Assembly (NCBI RefSeq): GCF_023061185.1
Contig: NZ_JAKGAK010000021.1
Span: forward strand, 1 to 51,365
Length of the DNA: 51,365 nt
Origin: Chromohalobacter beijerinckii
GTDB lineage: Bacteria; Pseudomonadota; Gammaproteobacteria; Pseudomonadales; Halomonadaceae
Direction: 5' to 3'
In this document: positions 38,963-47,537 of the stretch, piece after piece
Layout of the letters: the number at the start of each line of letters is the position of its first letter
Position numbering within the stretch: the stretch's first letter is position 1
Position numbers and translations under genes: made by a program
The notes under the pieces: model-generated
The model's database searches: none
Told to the model about the DNA's origin: nothing
Seen by the model: only the letters and a program-made list of their open reading frames with translations

Positions 38963-39645
38963 GTTGTCTCCTTATCTTGGATATCTTGGTAATGAGGCTC
39001 GCTATCACCGCCGGATGGCGGTCGAACGCCACACCCCTTAAGAATGACATGGCACAAAAAATCGGTGATCGCACGGTAATCGCTTTCCCCAAGCGCCGAC
39101 TGATCGGTGATTCCCAGTATCTGCGCCTCGAAATCCGCATAGTGCTGGGTGGCCGACCAAATCAAGAAAATCAGCCATACCGGGTCGACGGGGTCCATCA
39201 AGCCCTTTGCCGACCAGCGCTCGAAGACACGCGCCCGCGAGCGCACCCACTCGCGTAGCTCACCGTGTAAGTATTCCTGCAAAAAAGGCGCGCCCTGAAG
39301 CACCTCGGCAGCAAACAACCGAGAGCCTTGGGGATGTTGGCGTGTCAGGCGCATCTTGCTGCGGATGAAGCCTTCCAGCACCTCGCCAGGATCATCGTCC
39401 TCGCCGATATCGTCCAGCATGGCGTTCCAGCGCGCCATCATACGCTCGAGCAGCGCCACGTACAGCTTGCGCTTACTGCCTACATAATACAGCACGTTGG
39501 ACTTGGGTAGCCCAGCGGCCTCGGCGATGGCCTGAACACTCGCGCCTCGATAACCATGGCACGCGAACACGCGCTCGGCAGCCTCGAGAATCACGCTTTC
39601 ATTGCGTGCCCGCGTTCCCCACTCGGGCGAATTCATCGATGTCAT
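38959..39645 (-). CDS. RutR-like TetR-family regulator
   Basis: TetR-family regulator of 228 residues. The N-terminal helix-turn-helix (about 20-55) reads VQAIAEAAGLPKSNVLYYVGSK. The ligand domain matches E. coli RutR over long stretches, notably SRLFAAEVLQGAP and LIFLIWSATQHYADFEAQ. E. coli RutR senses uracil/thymine and binds TTGACCANNTGGTCAA; such a site lies 173 bases upstream of this gene, before xdhA. It is therefore the probable regulator of the purine cluster. Start 39645 or 39636; both give weak ribosome binding sites. Ligand (pyrimidine or purine) is unknown. Confidence 0.85.
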   Translation of the reverse strand: MTSMNSPEWGTRARNESVILEAAERVFACHGYRGASVQAIAEAAGLPKSNVLYYVGSKRKLYVALLERMMARWNAMLDDIGEDDDPGEVLEGFIRSKMRLTRQHPQGSRLFAAEVLQGAPFLQEYLHGELREWVRSRARVFERWSAKGLMDPVDPVWLIFLIWSATQHYADFEAQILGITDQSALGESDYRAITDFLCHVILKGCGVRPPSGGDSEPHYQDIQDKETT

Positions 39646-39797
39646 GGACGTACTCTTCGTCAGCCGGTAGGGAAGTCTGCCCCAGCGAGCGACGCCAGTG
39701 CAACGCGGACCAACGCCCCATGGCACCGCTCGACGGTTGATCGTGCACACCACCGCCAGACACACCAGCGCACGAGGGACTTGTCATACGCGTCATT

Positions 39798-39833
39798 TTG
39801 GTCAAGGCTTAACAGAGTTGACCAAATGGTCAT
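39798..39833. promoter_or_regulatory. RutR-box upstream of xdhA
   Basis: TTGACCAAATGGTCAT at 39818-39833 matches the RutR consensus TTGACCANNTGGTCAA except for the last base. A further half-site, TTGGTCAA, lies at 39798-39805. The box ends 55 bases before the xdhA ATG and lies between the divergent regulator and xdhA, well placed to control one or both. Confidence 0.75.
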
Positions 39834-39888
39834 ATCGACATGCGCGGTGCGCACCTCGAACCACAATGACAATTCGACGGACACTCCG

Positions 39889-41331
39889 ATGATCGAGTTT
39901 TACCTCAATGGCGAAGCGCAACGCTACGCATCGCTAGCGCCGGAGACCAGCATTCTGGAACTCTTGCGCAACGACTTGCAGCGAACCGGCACCAAGGAAG
40001 GCTGCGCCTCGGGCGACTGCGGCGCGTGCACGGTCGCTATCGGCGAGCCGGACCGCGACGGTCGTCTTCACTATCACAGCACCAATGCCTGCATCACCCC
40101 GGCCCATCAACTACAGGGCCGGCATCTCGTCACCGTTGAGGGGCTCGCCCGCGGCGACGCCTTGCATCCCGTACAGGCCGCCATGGTCGAATGCCATGCC
40201 AGTCAGTGCGGCTTCTGCACCCCCGGCATCGTCATGTCACTATTCACACTCCACGAACGCCAGCGCCAATCACCGATAGCGCTCGACGATGCATGCCTCG
40301 AGGCAACGCTGGGTGGCAACTTATGCCGTTGCACGGGATACCGCCCCATCCAAAAAGCCGCACGCCATATGGCAAATCAGCCCGACGTGCGCCCACCCTG
40401 GGCGGATGACCCAAAGCTTGACAACGATACCGCCGCCCTGGGGAATACGCTCGAGGCCACCGGCTACGCCATCCCGAACACATTGGCGACCTTGCATGCG
40501 CTGCGTCGCCAATATCCGACGGCGCGCCTGGTGGCCGGTGCCACCGACCTGTGGCTCGAGGCCACTCAACGGCTCGAAGCCTTCGAGAACCTGATCGACG
40601 TCAGCCGTGTCGCCGAATTGCAGGCAATCGACGAGACGCCCGACGGCTGGTGGATCGGTGCTAGCGTCACCTACACACGCCTCGAGCCGCTGCTCGACGA
40701 AGTCTACCCCGCGTTCGCCCGGCTATTGCGGCGCCTGGGCTCCGCACAGATCCGCAATCGCGGCACTCTGGGCGGAAATATCGCCAATGCTTCGCCCATC
40801 GGCGACACGCCACCCATATTGCTCGCGCTCGATGCCCATTTGGCACTGGAAGGCCCCGAGGGCGCCCGAAAATTGCCGTTGGATGCTTTCTTTCTCGACT
40901 ACAAGCGTACCGCCCTCGAGCCGGGCGAATTCATCCGCGCTATCTTTTTGCCACGCCCCGAAAGTGACCAACATCTCGAGGTCTGGAAACTCTCCAAGCG
41001 TCGTGAGGACGACATCTCGGCGGTGCTCGGGGCCTTTGCCTGGCGCGAGGAAAATGGCTGCCTGCACGATGTTCACCTGGCTTTCGGCGGCATGGATGCC
41101 ACGCCACGGCGCGCCCAGGCCACCGAAGCCGTCCTCGAGGGACACCCCGCCGATATGGCGACATTCGATGCGGCTCGCCAAGCGCTCGAGCGTGACTTCC
41201 AGCCACTCGACGACGTGCGTGGCTCTGCCGCTTACCGCCGCCTCGCAGCCGCCAACTTGCTCGAACGCCTGCGCCTGAAAATCGATCACGGCGCCGTCCA
41301 GGAGGTCTGCCTCGATGCGTACGCTCACTGA
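39889..41331 (+). CDS. xdhA: Xanthine dehydrogenase small subunit (Fe-S/FAD)
   Basis: Small subunit of 480 residues. The first [2Fe-2S] cluster is bound by Cys39, Cys44, Cys47 and Cys68; the second by Cys107, Cys110, Cys146 and Cys148 (CGFC...CRC). A linker leads to the FAD domain (about 185-360; LVAGATDLW, RNRGTLGGNIANASPIGD) and a C-terminal CO-dehydrogenase-flavoprotein domain. It passes electrons from molybdenum to NAD+. The ATG at 39889 is the natural start; the open frame extends far upstream without family resemblance. It overlaps xdhB by 17 bases. Confidence 0.96.
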   Translation: MIEFYLNGEAQRYASLAPETSILELLRNDLQRTGTKEGCASGDCGACTVAIGEPDRDGRLHYHSTNACITPAHQLQGRHLVTVEGLARGDALHPVQAAMVECHASQCGFCTPGIVMSLFTLHERQRQSPIALDDACLEATLGGNLCRCTGYRPIQKAARHMANQPDVRPPWADDPKLDNDTAALGNTLEATGYAIPNTLATLHALRRQYPTARLVAGATDLWLEATQRLEAFENLIDVSRVAELQAIDETPDGWWIGASVTYTRLEPLLDEVYPAFARLLRRLGSAQIRNRGTLGGNIANASPIGDTPPILLALDAHLALEGPEGARKLPLDAFFLDYKRTALEPGEFIRAIFLPRPESDQHLEVWKLSKRREDDISAVLGAFAWREENGCLHDVHLAFGGMDATPRRAQATEAVLEGHPADMATFDAARQALERDFQPLDDVRGSAAYRRLAAANLLERLRLKIDHGAVQEVCLDAYAH

Positions 41332-43714
41332 TCTCGCCCGCCCGCCGGCCGACTCTGAAGGCCCCAACCACTCCGCCACGCAGACGGATGTCCGGCATGC
41401 CCCCGCCCATGACAGCGCCACGTTGCATGTTACCGGTCGCGCGCGATATCTCGACGATCAGCCCGCACCGGCGGACGCACTTCATGTCGCGGTGGGGCTG
41501 AGCCCGACCGCACGCGGCCGGCTTACGCAGTTGAATCTCGACGCGGTTCGCCGTGCCCCCGGCGTCATCGATGTCATCACCGTCACCGACATTCCCGGCA
41601 AGACCGACGTCGGCCCCGTATTTCCGGGCGACCCGCTACTCACCGATGCCGAGGTGCGCTACGTCGGTCAGCCGCTATTCGCAGTGGCCGCCACCGATTT
41701 CAAGGCAGCACGCCGTGCCGTGGCACTTGCCAAAATCGAGATCGACGCTCAGCCGGCGCAGCTCGATCCCGTCGCCGCCGCCGAGGCCGAGGAATGGGTC
41801 CGCCCGCCGCATGTTCAGCAAAGCGGCGACTGGCAACAGGCACTGGCCGGAGCCGTGCATGTGCTCGAGGCCAAGCAATTCGTCGGTGGGCAGGAGCACT
41901 TCTACCTCGAGGGGCAAGCCTGCCTGGCACTGCCCAACGAGGACGACGGCGTTACCGTGCATACCTCCAGTCAGCACCCCAGTGAAGTGCAGAAACTCAT
42001 TGCCGAGGTGCTGGGCGTGTCGTTTCATGCCGTGACCGTCGAAGTGCGACGCATGGGCGGCGGCTTCGGCGGCAAAGAGACCCAGGCTGCGCCATGGGCG
42101 TGTCTGGCCGCGCTGCTGGCCCGCCGCACCGGGCGTGCCATCCGCATGCGCCTGCCGCGCGGTGATGACATGCGCGCCACCGGCAAACGCCACCCCTTTC
42201 ATAACCGCTACCGATTGGGATTCGACGCCCAAGGCGTGCTGACGGGAGGTGATATTACCGTCATCGGCGACTGCGGCCACTCGCCGGATTTGTCCGAAGC
42301 CATCGTCGATCGCGCCATGTTCCACGCCGACAACGCCTACTCGCTGGGTGATGCTCGGGTCACCGGGATTCCCGCGCGGACTCACAATCCGTCCAATACC
42401 GCTTTTCGCGGCTTCGGCGGCCCTCAGGGCATGATGATCGTCGAGCGCGCCATGGACGATATCGCCCGGCACCTGGGTGAAGATCCACTGACGATTCGCA
42501 AGCGCAACCTCTATCGTCCAGGCCGCGACGTCACCCATTACGGACAACGCGTCGAGCAGACCGCGCTGCTGCATGAGGTCGTCTCGCGGCTCGAAACCGA
42601 CAGCGACTACTGGGCACGACGCGATGCCATCCGCGCCTACAACGCCAAAAGCCCGATTCTCAAGAAGGGCCTGGCGCTGACACCGGTGAAATTCGGCATT
42701 TCGTTCACCGCCAAGCACCTCAATCAGGCCGGGGCGCTGTTGCACGTCTATACCGACGGCAGCGTGATGATCAATCACGGTGGCACCGAAATGGGCCAAG
42801 GGCTGCACACCAAGGTCGCACAAGTCGTAGCCCGCGAGCTGGGACTCGACAACAGTGCCGTGCGCATCTCCGCCACGCGCACCGATAAGGTCCCCAACAC
42901 CTCGCCGACGGCGGCTTCCAGCGGCGCCGACCTCAACGGCATGGCGGCTCGCAACGCCGCCATTGAGGTTCGCGAGCGGCTTTGCGAGTTCGCCGCCGAG
43001 CACTACCAGTTGGATCGCGAAGACCTGCATCTTACGGATGGAGAGTTGGTGGCAGGCCGCGGCGAGAGCGAACGCCGCATTGCTTGGGGAGAGCTTGTCC
43101 AGGCCGCTTACCTGGGGCGTGTGTCGCTCTCGGCAACGGGGTTCTATGCCACGCCGTTGATTCACTATGACCGCACCACGGGCCAGGGCCGTCCCTTCTA
43201 TTACTATGCCCATGGCGCCGCCGTCTCGGAGGTCGTCGTCGACACGCTGAGCGGCGAATATCGCGTCACGCGCGTGGATATCCTGCACGACGTCGGCGAC
43301 TCGCTGAACCCAGCGATCGACACGGGCCAGGTCGAAGGCGGCTTCATTCAAGGCATGGGTTGGCTGACCAGCGAGGAGCTCAAGTGGGATGCCTCCGGTC
43401 GTCTGCTGAGCGACGGACCGGCGACCTACAAGATCCCCACCATCGGCGATACACCGCCCGACTTTCGCGTCTCGCTGCTCGAAGGGCACCCCAATTCACA
43501 GGCCAGCTTGTACCGCTCGAAGGCGGTGGGCGAGCCCCCCTTCATGCTGGCGATTTCGGTATGGTCGGCGCTCCGCGACGCACTATCGAGCCTCGCCGAT
43601 TATCGCGTGAGCCCCGCCCTGGATACGCCGGCCACGCCGGAGCGCGTGCTCTTCGCCGCGCAGGCTTTACGCCGAGCGCCTGAAACGAAGACGCCAGCGG
43701 AGACGCCACGATGA
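41315..43714 (+). CDS. xdhB: Xanthine dehydrogenase large subunit (molybdenum)
   Basis: Catalytic molybdopterin subunit of 799 residues that oxidises hypoxanthine and xanthine to urate. The motif GGGFGGKE lies near 247-254; the segment FRGFGGPQG follows, and the catalytic Glu is in KAVGEPPFML near 738. The arginine expected to position the purine is in the FRGFGG region. It overlaps xdhA at its start and xdhC at its stop (ATGA), so the three are one operon. Confidence 0.96.
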   Translation: MRTLTDLARPPADSEGPNHSATQTDVRHAPAHDSATLHVTGRARYLDDQPAPADALHVAVGLSPTARGRLTQLNLDAVRRAPGVIDVITVTDIPGKTDVGPVFPGDPLLTDAEVRYVGQPLFAVAATDFKAARRAVALAKIEIDAQPAQLDPVAAAEAEEWVRPPHVQQSGDWQQALAGAVHVLEAKQFVGGQEHFYLEGQACLALPNEDDGVTVHTSSQHPSEVQKLIAEVLGVSFHAVTVEVRRMGGGFGGKETQAAPWACLAALLARRTGRAIRMRLPRGDDMRATGKRHPFHNRYRLGFDAQGVLTGGDITVIGDCGHSPDLSEAIVDRAMFHADNAYSLGDARVTGIPARTHNPSNTAFRGFGGPQGMMIVERAMDDIARHLGEDPLTIRKRNLYRPGRDVTHYGQRVEQTALLHEVVSRLETDSDYWARRDAIRAYNAKSPILKKGLALTPVKFGISFTAKHLNQAGALLHVYTDGSVMINHGGTEMGQGLHTKVAQVVARELGLDNSAVRISATRTDKVPNTSPTAASSGADLNGMAARNAAIEVRERLCEFAAEHYQLDREDLHLTDGELVAGRGESERRIAWGELVQAAYLGRVSLSATGFYATPLIHYDRTTGQGRPFYYYAHGAAVSEVVVDTLSGEYRVTRVDILHDVGDSLNPAIDTGQVEGGFIQGMGWLTSEELKWDASGRLLSDGPATYKIPTIGDTPPDFRVSLLEGHPNSQASLYRSKAVGEPPFMLAISVWSALRDALSSLADYRVSPALDTPATPERVLFAAQALRRAPETKTPAETPR

Positions 43715-44577
43715 GCGCCGAGACCTGGCACAGCGCCTTGCACCGCCTGCAAGACGAAGCCGCGCCTCACGTGCTGATCAGCGTCGTTGGCGCCGAAGGC
43801 TCCACGCCGCGCGAGCCCGGCGCCAAGATGGTAGTGACTGCCGATGTCTGCCACGACACGCTCGGCGGTGGCCACTTCGAGTACCAGGCCATCGCTTGCG
43901 CACGCGAGATGCTCACTGCCAGCGCCCGTGGTGAGCAGACAACCACGCCGCGTCTAGAAGCTTTCCCCCTGGGCGGGCGCAGCGGGCAGTGTTGCGGCGG
44001 GCATGTCAGTTTACTGTTCGAGTGCTTCGCGGGCGCCGAGAAGCACATCGCCATATTCGGTGCCGGCCACGTCGCACAGGCTCTCGTGCCCTTGCTGGCA
44101 CCGCTCCCATGGCGGATACACTGGTTCGACAGCCGCGACGATGCTTTCGCGGCACTTGCGCCCTCATCTCGCGTCGATTGCCACCGCCTCGATGAGAACG
44201 CCATCGCAATGGCACTCGAGGGGCTCCCGTACGGTGTCCATGCGCTCGTCATGACCCATGACCACGCCCAGGACCGCCGCCTCGTCGATGCCTTGCTCAG
44301 CCATGCCGGCGTGCCCTCTATCGGCTTGATCGGCTCGCAAAGCAAGTGGGCGAGTTTCCAGCGCCCCCTGCGCGAGGCCGGACACGATGCGACCGCGCTG
44401 GCGCGTGTACGCTGCCCGATCGGCATTCCCGGCGCGGGCGGCAAACGCCCCTACGAGATCGCATTGGCCATCGCCGCCGAATTACTGACCCTGGCCCCGG
44501 CCGAGGCCCACGCGCCGCAGCGTGGGGTGATGCCCGCCACTTGGCGCCACGTCACCGGCCAAAATGTACGCCTGTGA
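43711..44577 (+). CDS. xdhC: Xanthine dehydrogenase accessory protein XdhC
   Basis: Molybdenum-cofactor chaperone of 288 residues that holds the cofactor while it is sulfurated and delivers it to XdhB. The N-terminal XdhC domain contains GSTPREPGAKM and SGQCCGGHVSLL, with the conserved cysteine(s); the C-terminal half has the Rossmann loop IFGAGHVAQAL and the closing segment CPIGIPGAGGKRPYEIALAIAAE. The start overlaps the xdhB stop. Confidence 0.94.
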   Translation: MSAETWHSALHRLQDEAAPHVLISVVGAEGSTPREPGAKMVVTADVCHDTLGGGHFEYQAIACAREMLTASARGEQTTTPRLEAFPLGGRSGQCCGGHVSLLFECFAGAEKHIAIFGAGHVAQALVPLLAPLPWRIHWFDSRDDAFAALAPSSRVDCHRLDENAIAMALEGLPYGVHALVMTHDHAQDRRLVDALLSHAGVPSIGLIGSQSKWASFQRPLREAGHDATALARVRCPIGIPGAGGKRPYEIALAIAAELLTLAPAEAHAPQRGVMPATWRHVTGQNVRL

Positions 44578-44629
44578 GGCCGATGCCAGGACATCGTTTT
44601 CGTCATTCTCTGTTTACAAGAGCTTTTTC

Positions 44630-45988
44630 ATGACCGATTCCCAACTATTGCGCGGCGCCGTGCTGACCTTCGATGCCGATCCCGGCGAGGCGCCTACCCC
44701 AGACGCCGATAGCCTACGCTATTGGGAAGACGGCGCCGTGTGGGTGGAAGGTGGCCGCATTCGCGCCGTCGACGACTTTTCGGCCCTCGCCCCGCATGTG
44801 CCCGAAGAGGTCGAGATCGTCGACTACCGCGGCAAGTTGATCATGCCCGGCTTCATCGACAGCCATGTGCATTATTCGCAGCTCGATATCATCGCCTCGT
44901 TCGGCCGCGAGCTGCTCGATTGGCTCAACGACTATACCTTTCCCGCCGAATGTCGCTTCGCCGAACGCGCCCATGCCATAGACGTCGCCGAACGCTTCCT
45001 CGACGAAATGCTGCGTGGCGGCACCACTACCGCTCAAGTATTTTGCACCTCGCACCCCGACTCGGTAGACAGCATCTTCAGTGCCGCCCAGCAGCGCCGG
45101 CTGCGCTTGCTGGCAGGCAAGGTCCTGATGGATCGCCACGCCCCGGAGGCGCTCACCGACTCCGCGACCGGCGGCGTCCGCGATAGCGAACGGCTCATTG
45201 CCGACTGGCACGGCAAGGATCGTCTGGCGTATTCGCTGACGCCGCGTTTCGCACTGACATCGAGTCGCGAACAGCTCGATGCCGTGGGTGGCGTACTGCG
45301 CAACGATCAAAGCCTGTATTTACAAAGCCATCTCTCGGAAAACCGTGGCGAACTCGCCTGGGTCGCCGAGCTGTTCCCCGAATGTCGTGATTATCTTGCC
45401 GTCTACGAGCGTTATGGGCTGGTCGGCCCGCGCAGCACCTACGCACACGGCATTCATCTCTCCGAGGACGAGCGCGCGCGTCTTGCCGATGCCGGCGCCA
45501 ATATCGCCTTCTCACCGACATCCAACCTGTTTCTGGGCAGCGGACTCTTCGATCGCCTCGCCACCCGTGACGCCGGTGTCGTCACCTCGCTGGCCAGCGA
45601 TGTGGGCGCCGGCACCGGGCTATGCGGGCTGACCACGCTGCAAGGCGCCTATCAAGTCGGCGCCCTTCAAGGGCAGCCGTTGACCGCTTGGCAAGGGTTC
45701 TATCGGCTCACGCTTGGCAATGCCAAAGCGCTGCACCTCGATCATCGTATCGGACGCATACAAGCCGGGCACGAAGCCGACGTGGTCGTCCTGGATTTTG
45801 CCGCCACGCCCTTGCTGGCACGTCGTACCCAGATGGCCGAAACCCTCGGCGAGCGTCTCTTCGCGCTGATGATGCTGGGTGACGACCGCTGCGTGTACGC
45901 TACCTGGGCCGACGGCCGCCTCGTGCACCAGCGTGATGCAGACGCTTGCCGTGAAGCACCACAGGAGTGCACCTCCATGCACTCGTAA
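44630..45988 (+). CDS. guaD: Guanine deaminase
   Basis: Zinc-dependent guanine deaminase of the amidohydrolase superfamily, 452 residues; it turns guanine into xanthine and ammonia. Metal ligands include His79 and His81 in DSHVHYSQ, then His in LQSHLSEN and YAHGIH and Asp in LASDVGAGT. The N-terminal and C-terminal beta-sandwich parts are present. The ATG at 44630 is preceded by a weak ribosome binding site, 52 bases after xdhC, and supplies substrate to the dehydrogenase encoded upstream. Confidence 0.94.
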   Translation: MTDSQLLRGAVLTFDADPGEAPTPDADSLRYWEDGAVWVEGGRIRAVDDFSALAPHVPEEVEIVDYRGKLIMPGFIDSHVHYSQLDIIASFGRELLDWLNDYTFPAECRFAERAHAIDVAERFLDEMLRGGTTTAQVFCTSHPDSVDSIFSAAQQRRLRLLAGKVLMDRHAPEALTDSATGGVRDSERLIADWHGKDRLAYSLTPRFALTSSREQLDAVGGVLRNDQSLYLQSHLSENRGELAWVAELFPECRDYLAVYERYGLVGPRSTYAHGIHLSEDERARLADAGANIAFSPTSNLFLGSGLFDRLATRDAGVVTSLASDVGAGTGLCGLTTLQGAYQVGALQGQPLTAWQGFYRLTLGNAKALHLDHRIGRIQAGHEADVVVLDFAATPLLARRTQMAETLGERLFALMMLGDDRCVYATWADGRLVHQRDADACREAPQECTSMHS

Positions 45989-46064
45989 GACACCGATCCT
46001 TGTCAACGCCCCGGCAATCGCAAGCGCAGCGATGACAACGACTTGGCACTCCTATTGCTTAAGT

Positions 46065-46088
46065 ATTGCAATGCAATTTTGTATACAT
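46065..46088. promoter_or_regulatory. Palindromes before the purine permease gene
   Basis: ATTGCA-A-TGCAAT (46065-46077) and TTGTATACAT (46079-46088, core palindrome TGTATACA) lie 38-61 bases before the permease ATG. They do not match the RutR-box. They look like operator sites, possibly for a GntR-family regulator, and suggest a separate promoter for the permease and hpxO. Confidence 0.45.
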
Positions 46089-46125
46089 AAAGCCTACGGC
46101 ACCACCGGGCACAAGGAGCCAAGCC

Positions 46126-47508
46126 ATGTCAGTCGATCAACCCCTCTATCGTCTCGAGGATCGCCCTGGGCCTTTGGCCTCACTGCTCGCCGCCATACAA
46201 CACGTACTCGCCAGCTTCGTGGGCATTATCGCGCCAAGCCTGATCGTAGGTAGCGCCTTGGGGCTCGGTCAGTACATGTCGTACCTGATCAGCATGGCAC
46301 TGTTCGTCTCGGGGGTGGCGACATGGGTGCAATCTCAGCGCCTCGGACCACTCGGATCGGGACTCCTGAGCGTTCAGGGTACCAGCTTCTCGTTCGTGGC
46401 CGCGCTGATTGCCGCCGGCGAGACAGCGCGTGCCGGCGGCGCCAGCGACGAAGCCGTCATCGCGACGTTGCTCGGCGTCTGTGCCGTGGGCAGTTTCATC
46501 GAGATCGCCCTCGGCGGCATGCTGCACCGCCTCAAACGTATCATTACCCCCACCGTGACTGGCGTGGTCGTGACCTTGATCGGGCTGTCGCTGGTCAAGG
46601 TGGGGGTCACCGACATGGCCGGCGGGTTCGGTGCCGAGGATTTCGGCAGCCTCGCCAACCTCGGGCTGGCGGCACTAGTGATCGTCGTCGTATTGGCTTG
46701 CCAGATGTCCCGATACACCTGGCTGCGCATCGGCTCGGTCTTCTTCGGGCTCGTCATCGGCTGTCTCGTGGCCGCGATCACCGGCCAGTTCGAAGGTCGC
46801 CCGGAGGCACTCGATTGGTTCGCCCTGCCGCAACCGCTGCGCTTCGGTATCGGCTTCGACTGGACGGCTTTCGTCCCCGTGGCGTTCATCTTTCTGGTTA
46901 CCGCCATCGAGACCGTGGGCGACCTCACCGGCACGTCGCGCGCCTCGGGCGAGCCCATCAGTGGCCCGATCTATCAACGCCGGATACGCGGCGGCGTGCT
47001 GGCCGATGGCGTCAACTCATTGCTCGCCGCCCTTTTCAACACCTTCCCCAATACCACCTTCAGCCAGAATACCGGCGTGGTGCAGTTGACGGGGGTGGCC
47101 AGCCGCCATGTGGGGCGCTACGTCGCGGTCATCCTGCTGCTACTGGGGCTCATCCCTGCACTCGGCACTCTGCTGCAGTTCATTCCACGCCCCGTACTCG
47201 GCGCCGCGACGACCTTGATGTTCGGACTGATCGCCGTCTCCGGCATCCGCATCCTCAGCGACCAGGCGATGACCCGCAAGACGATCATGACCATCGCCGT
47301 GTCGGTGGGAATGGGGCTCGGCGTCCAGCTCGTTCCCGAAGCCCTCGCCGGGCTGCCCGAGACCGCCGAACGCATCTTCTCTTCACCGATCACCACCGGC
47401 GGGTTGACCGCCATCCTGTGCACTCTGTTGCTGCCAAGCAGCACCGAAGATGCCAAGGAGACCGCTGATACGACGGAAAACGCCACGACACCGCATCAAT
47501 ATACGTAA
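46126..47508 (+). CDS. NCS2-family purine (xanthine/urate) permease
   Basis: Nucleobase:cation symporter-2 of 460 residues with about twelve or more membrane segments. The NAT signature QNTGVVQLTG lies near 314-323, preceded by NTFPNTTFS; the variable position suits purine (xanthine or urate) rather than uracil carriers. The IMxxG-like ETVGDLTGTSR segment near 265 holds the substrate-binding glutamate. AAGGAG precedes the ATG. It sits between guaD and hpxO, which supports purine uptake. Confidence 0.92.
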   Translation: MSVDQPLYRLEDRPGPLASLLAAIQHVLASFVGIIAPSLIVGSALGLGQYMSYLISMALFVSGVATWVQSQRLGPLGSGLLSVQGTSFSFVAALIAAGETARAGGASDEAVIATLLGVCAVGSFIEIALGGMLHRLKRIITPTVTGVVVTLIGLSLVKVGVTDMAGGFGAEDFGSLANLGLAALVIVVVLACQMSRYTWLRIGSVFFGLVIGCLVAAITGQFEGRPEALDWFALPQPLRFGIGFDWTAFVPVAFIFLVTAIETVGDLTGTSRASGEPISGPIYQRRIRGGVLADGVNSLLAALFNTFPNTTFSQNTGVVQLTGVASRHVGRYVAVILLLLGLIPALGTLLQFIPRPVLGAATTLMFGLIAVSGIRILSDQAMTRKTIMTIAVSVGMGLGVQLVPEALAGLPETAERIFSSPITTGGLTAILCTLLLPSSTEDAKETADTTENATTPHQYT

Positions 47509-47537
47509 GACATAACAATCGATTGAAGGAGTTCGCC

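Noticed and set aside
41675-43489. 604-codon frame antisense to xdhB
   Set aside because: It is the mirror of a GC-rich true gene; no family resemblance or ribosome binding site.
46323-47468. 381-codon Arg/His-rich frame inside the purine permease gene
   Set aside because: Out-of-frame shadow of a clear NCS2 permease; composition is typical of shifted high-GC reading.
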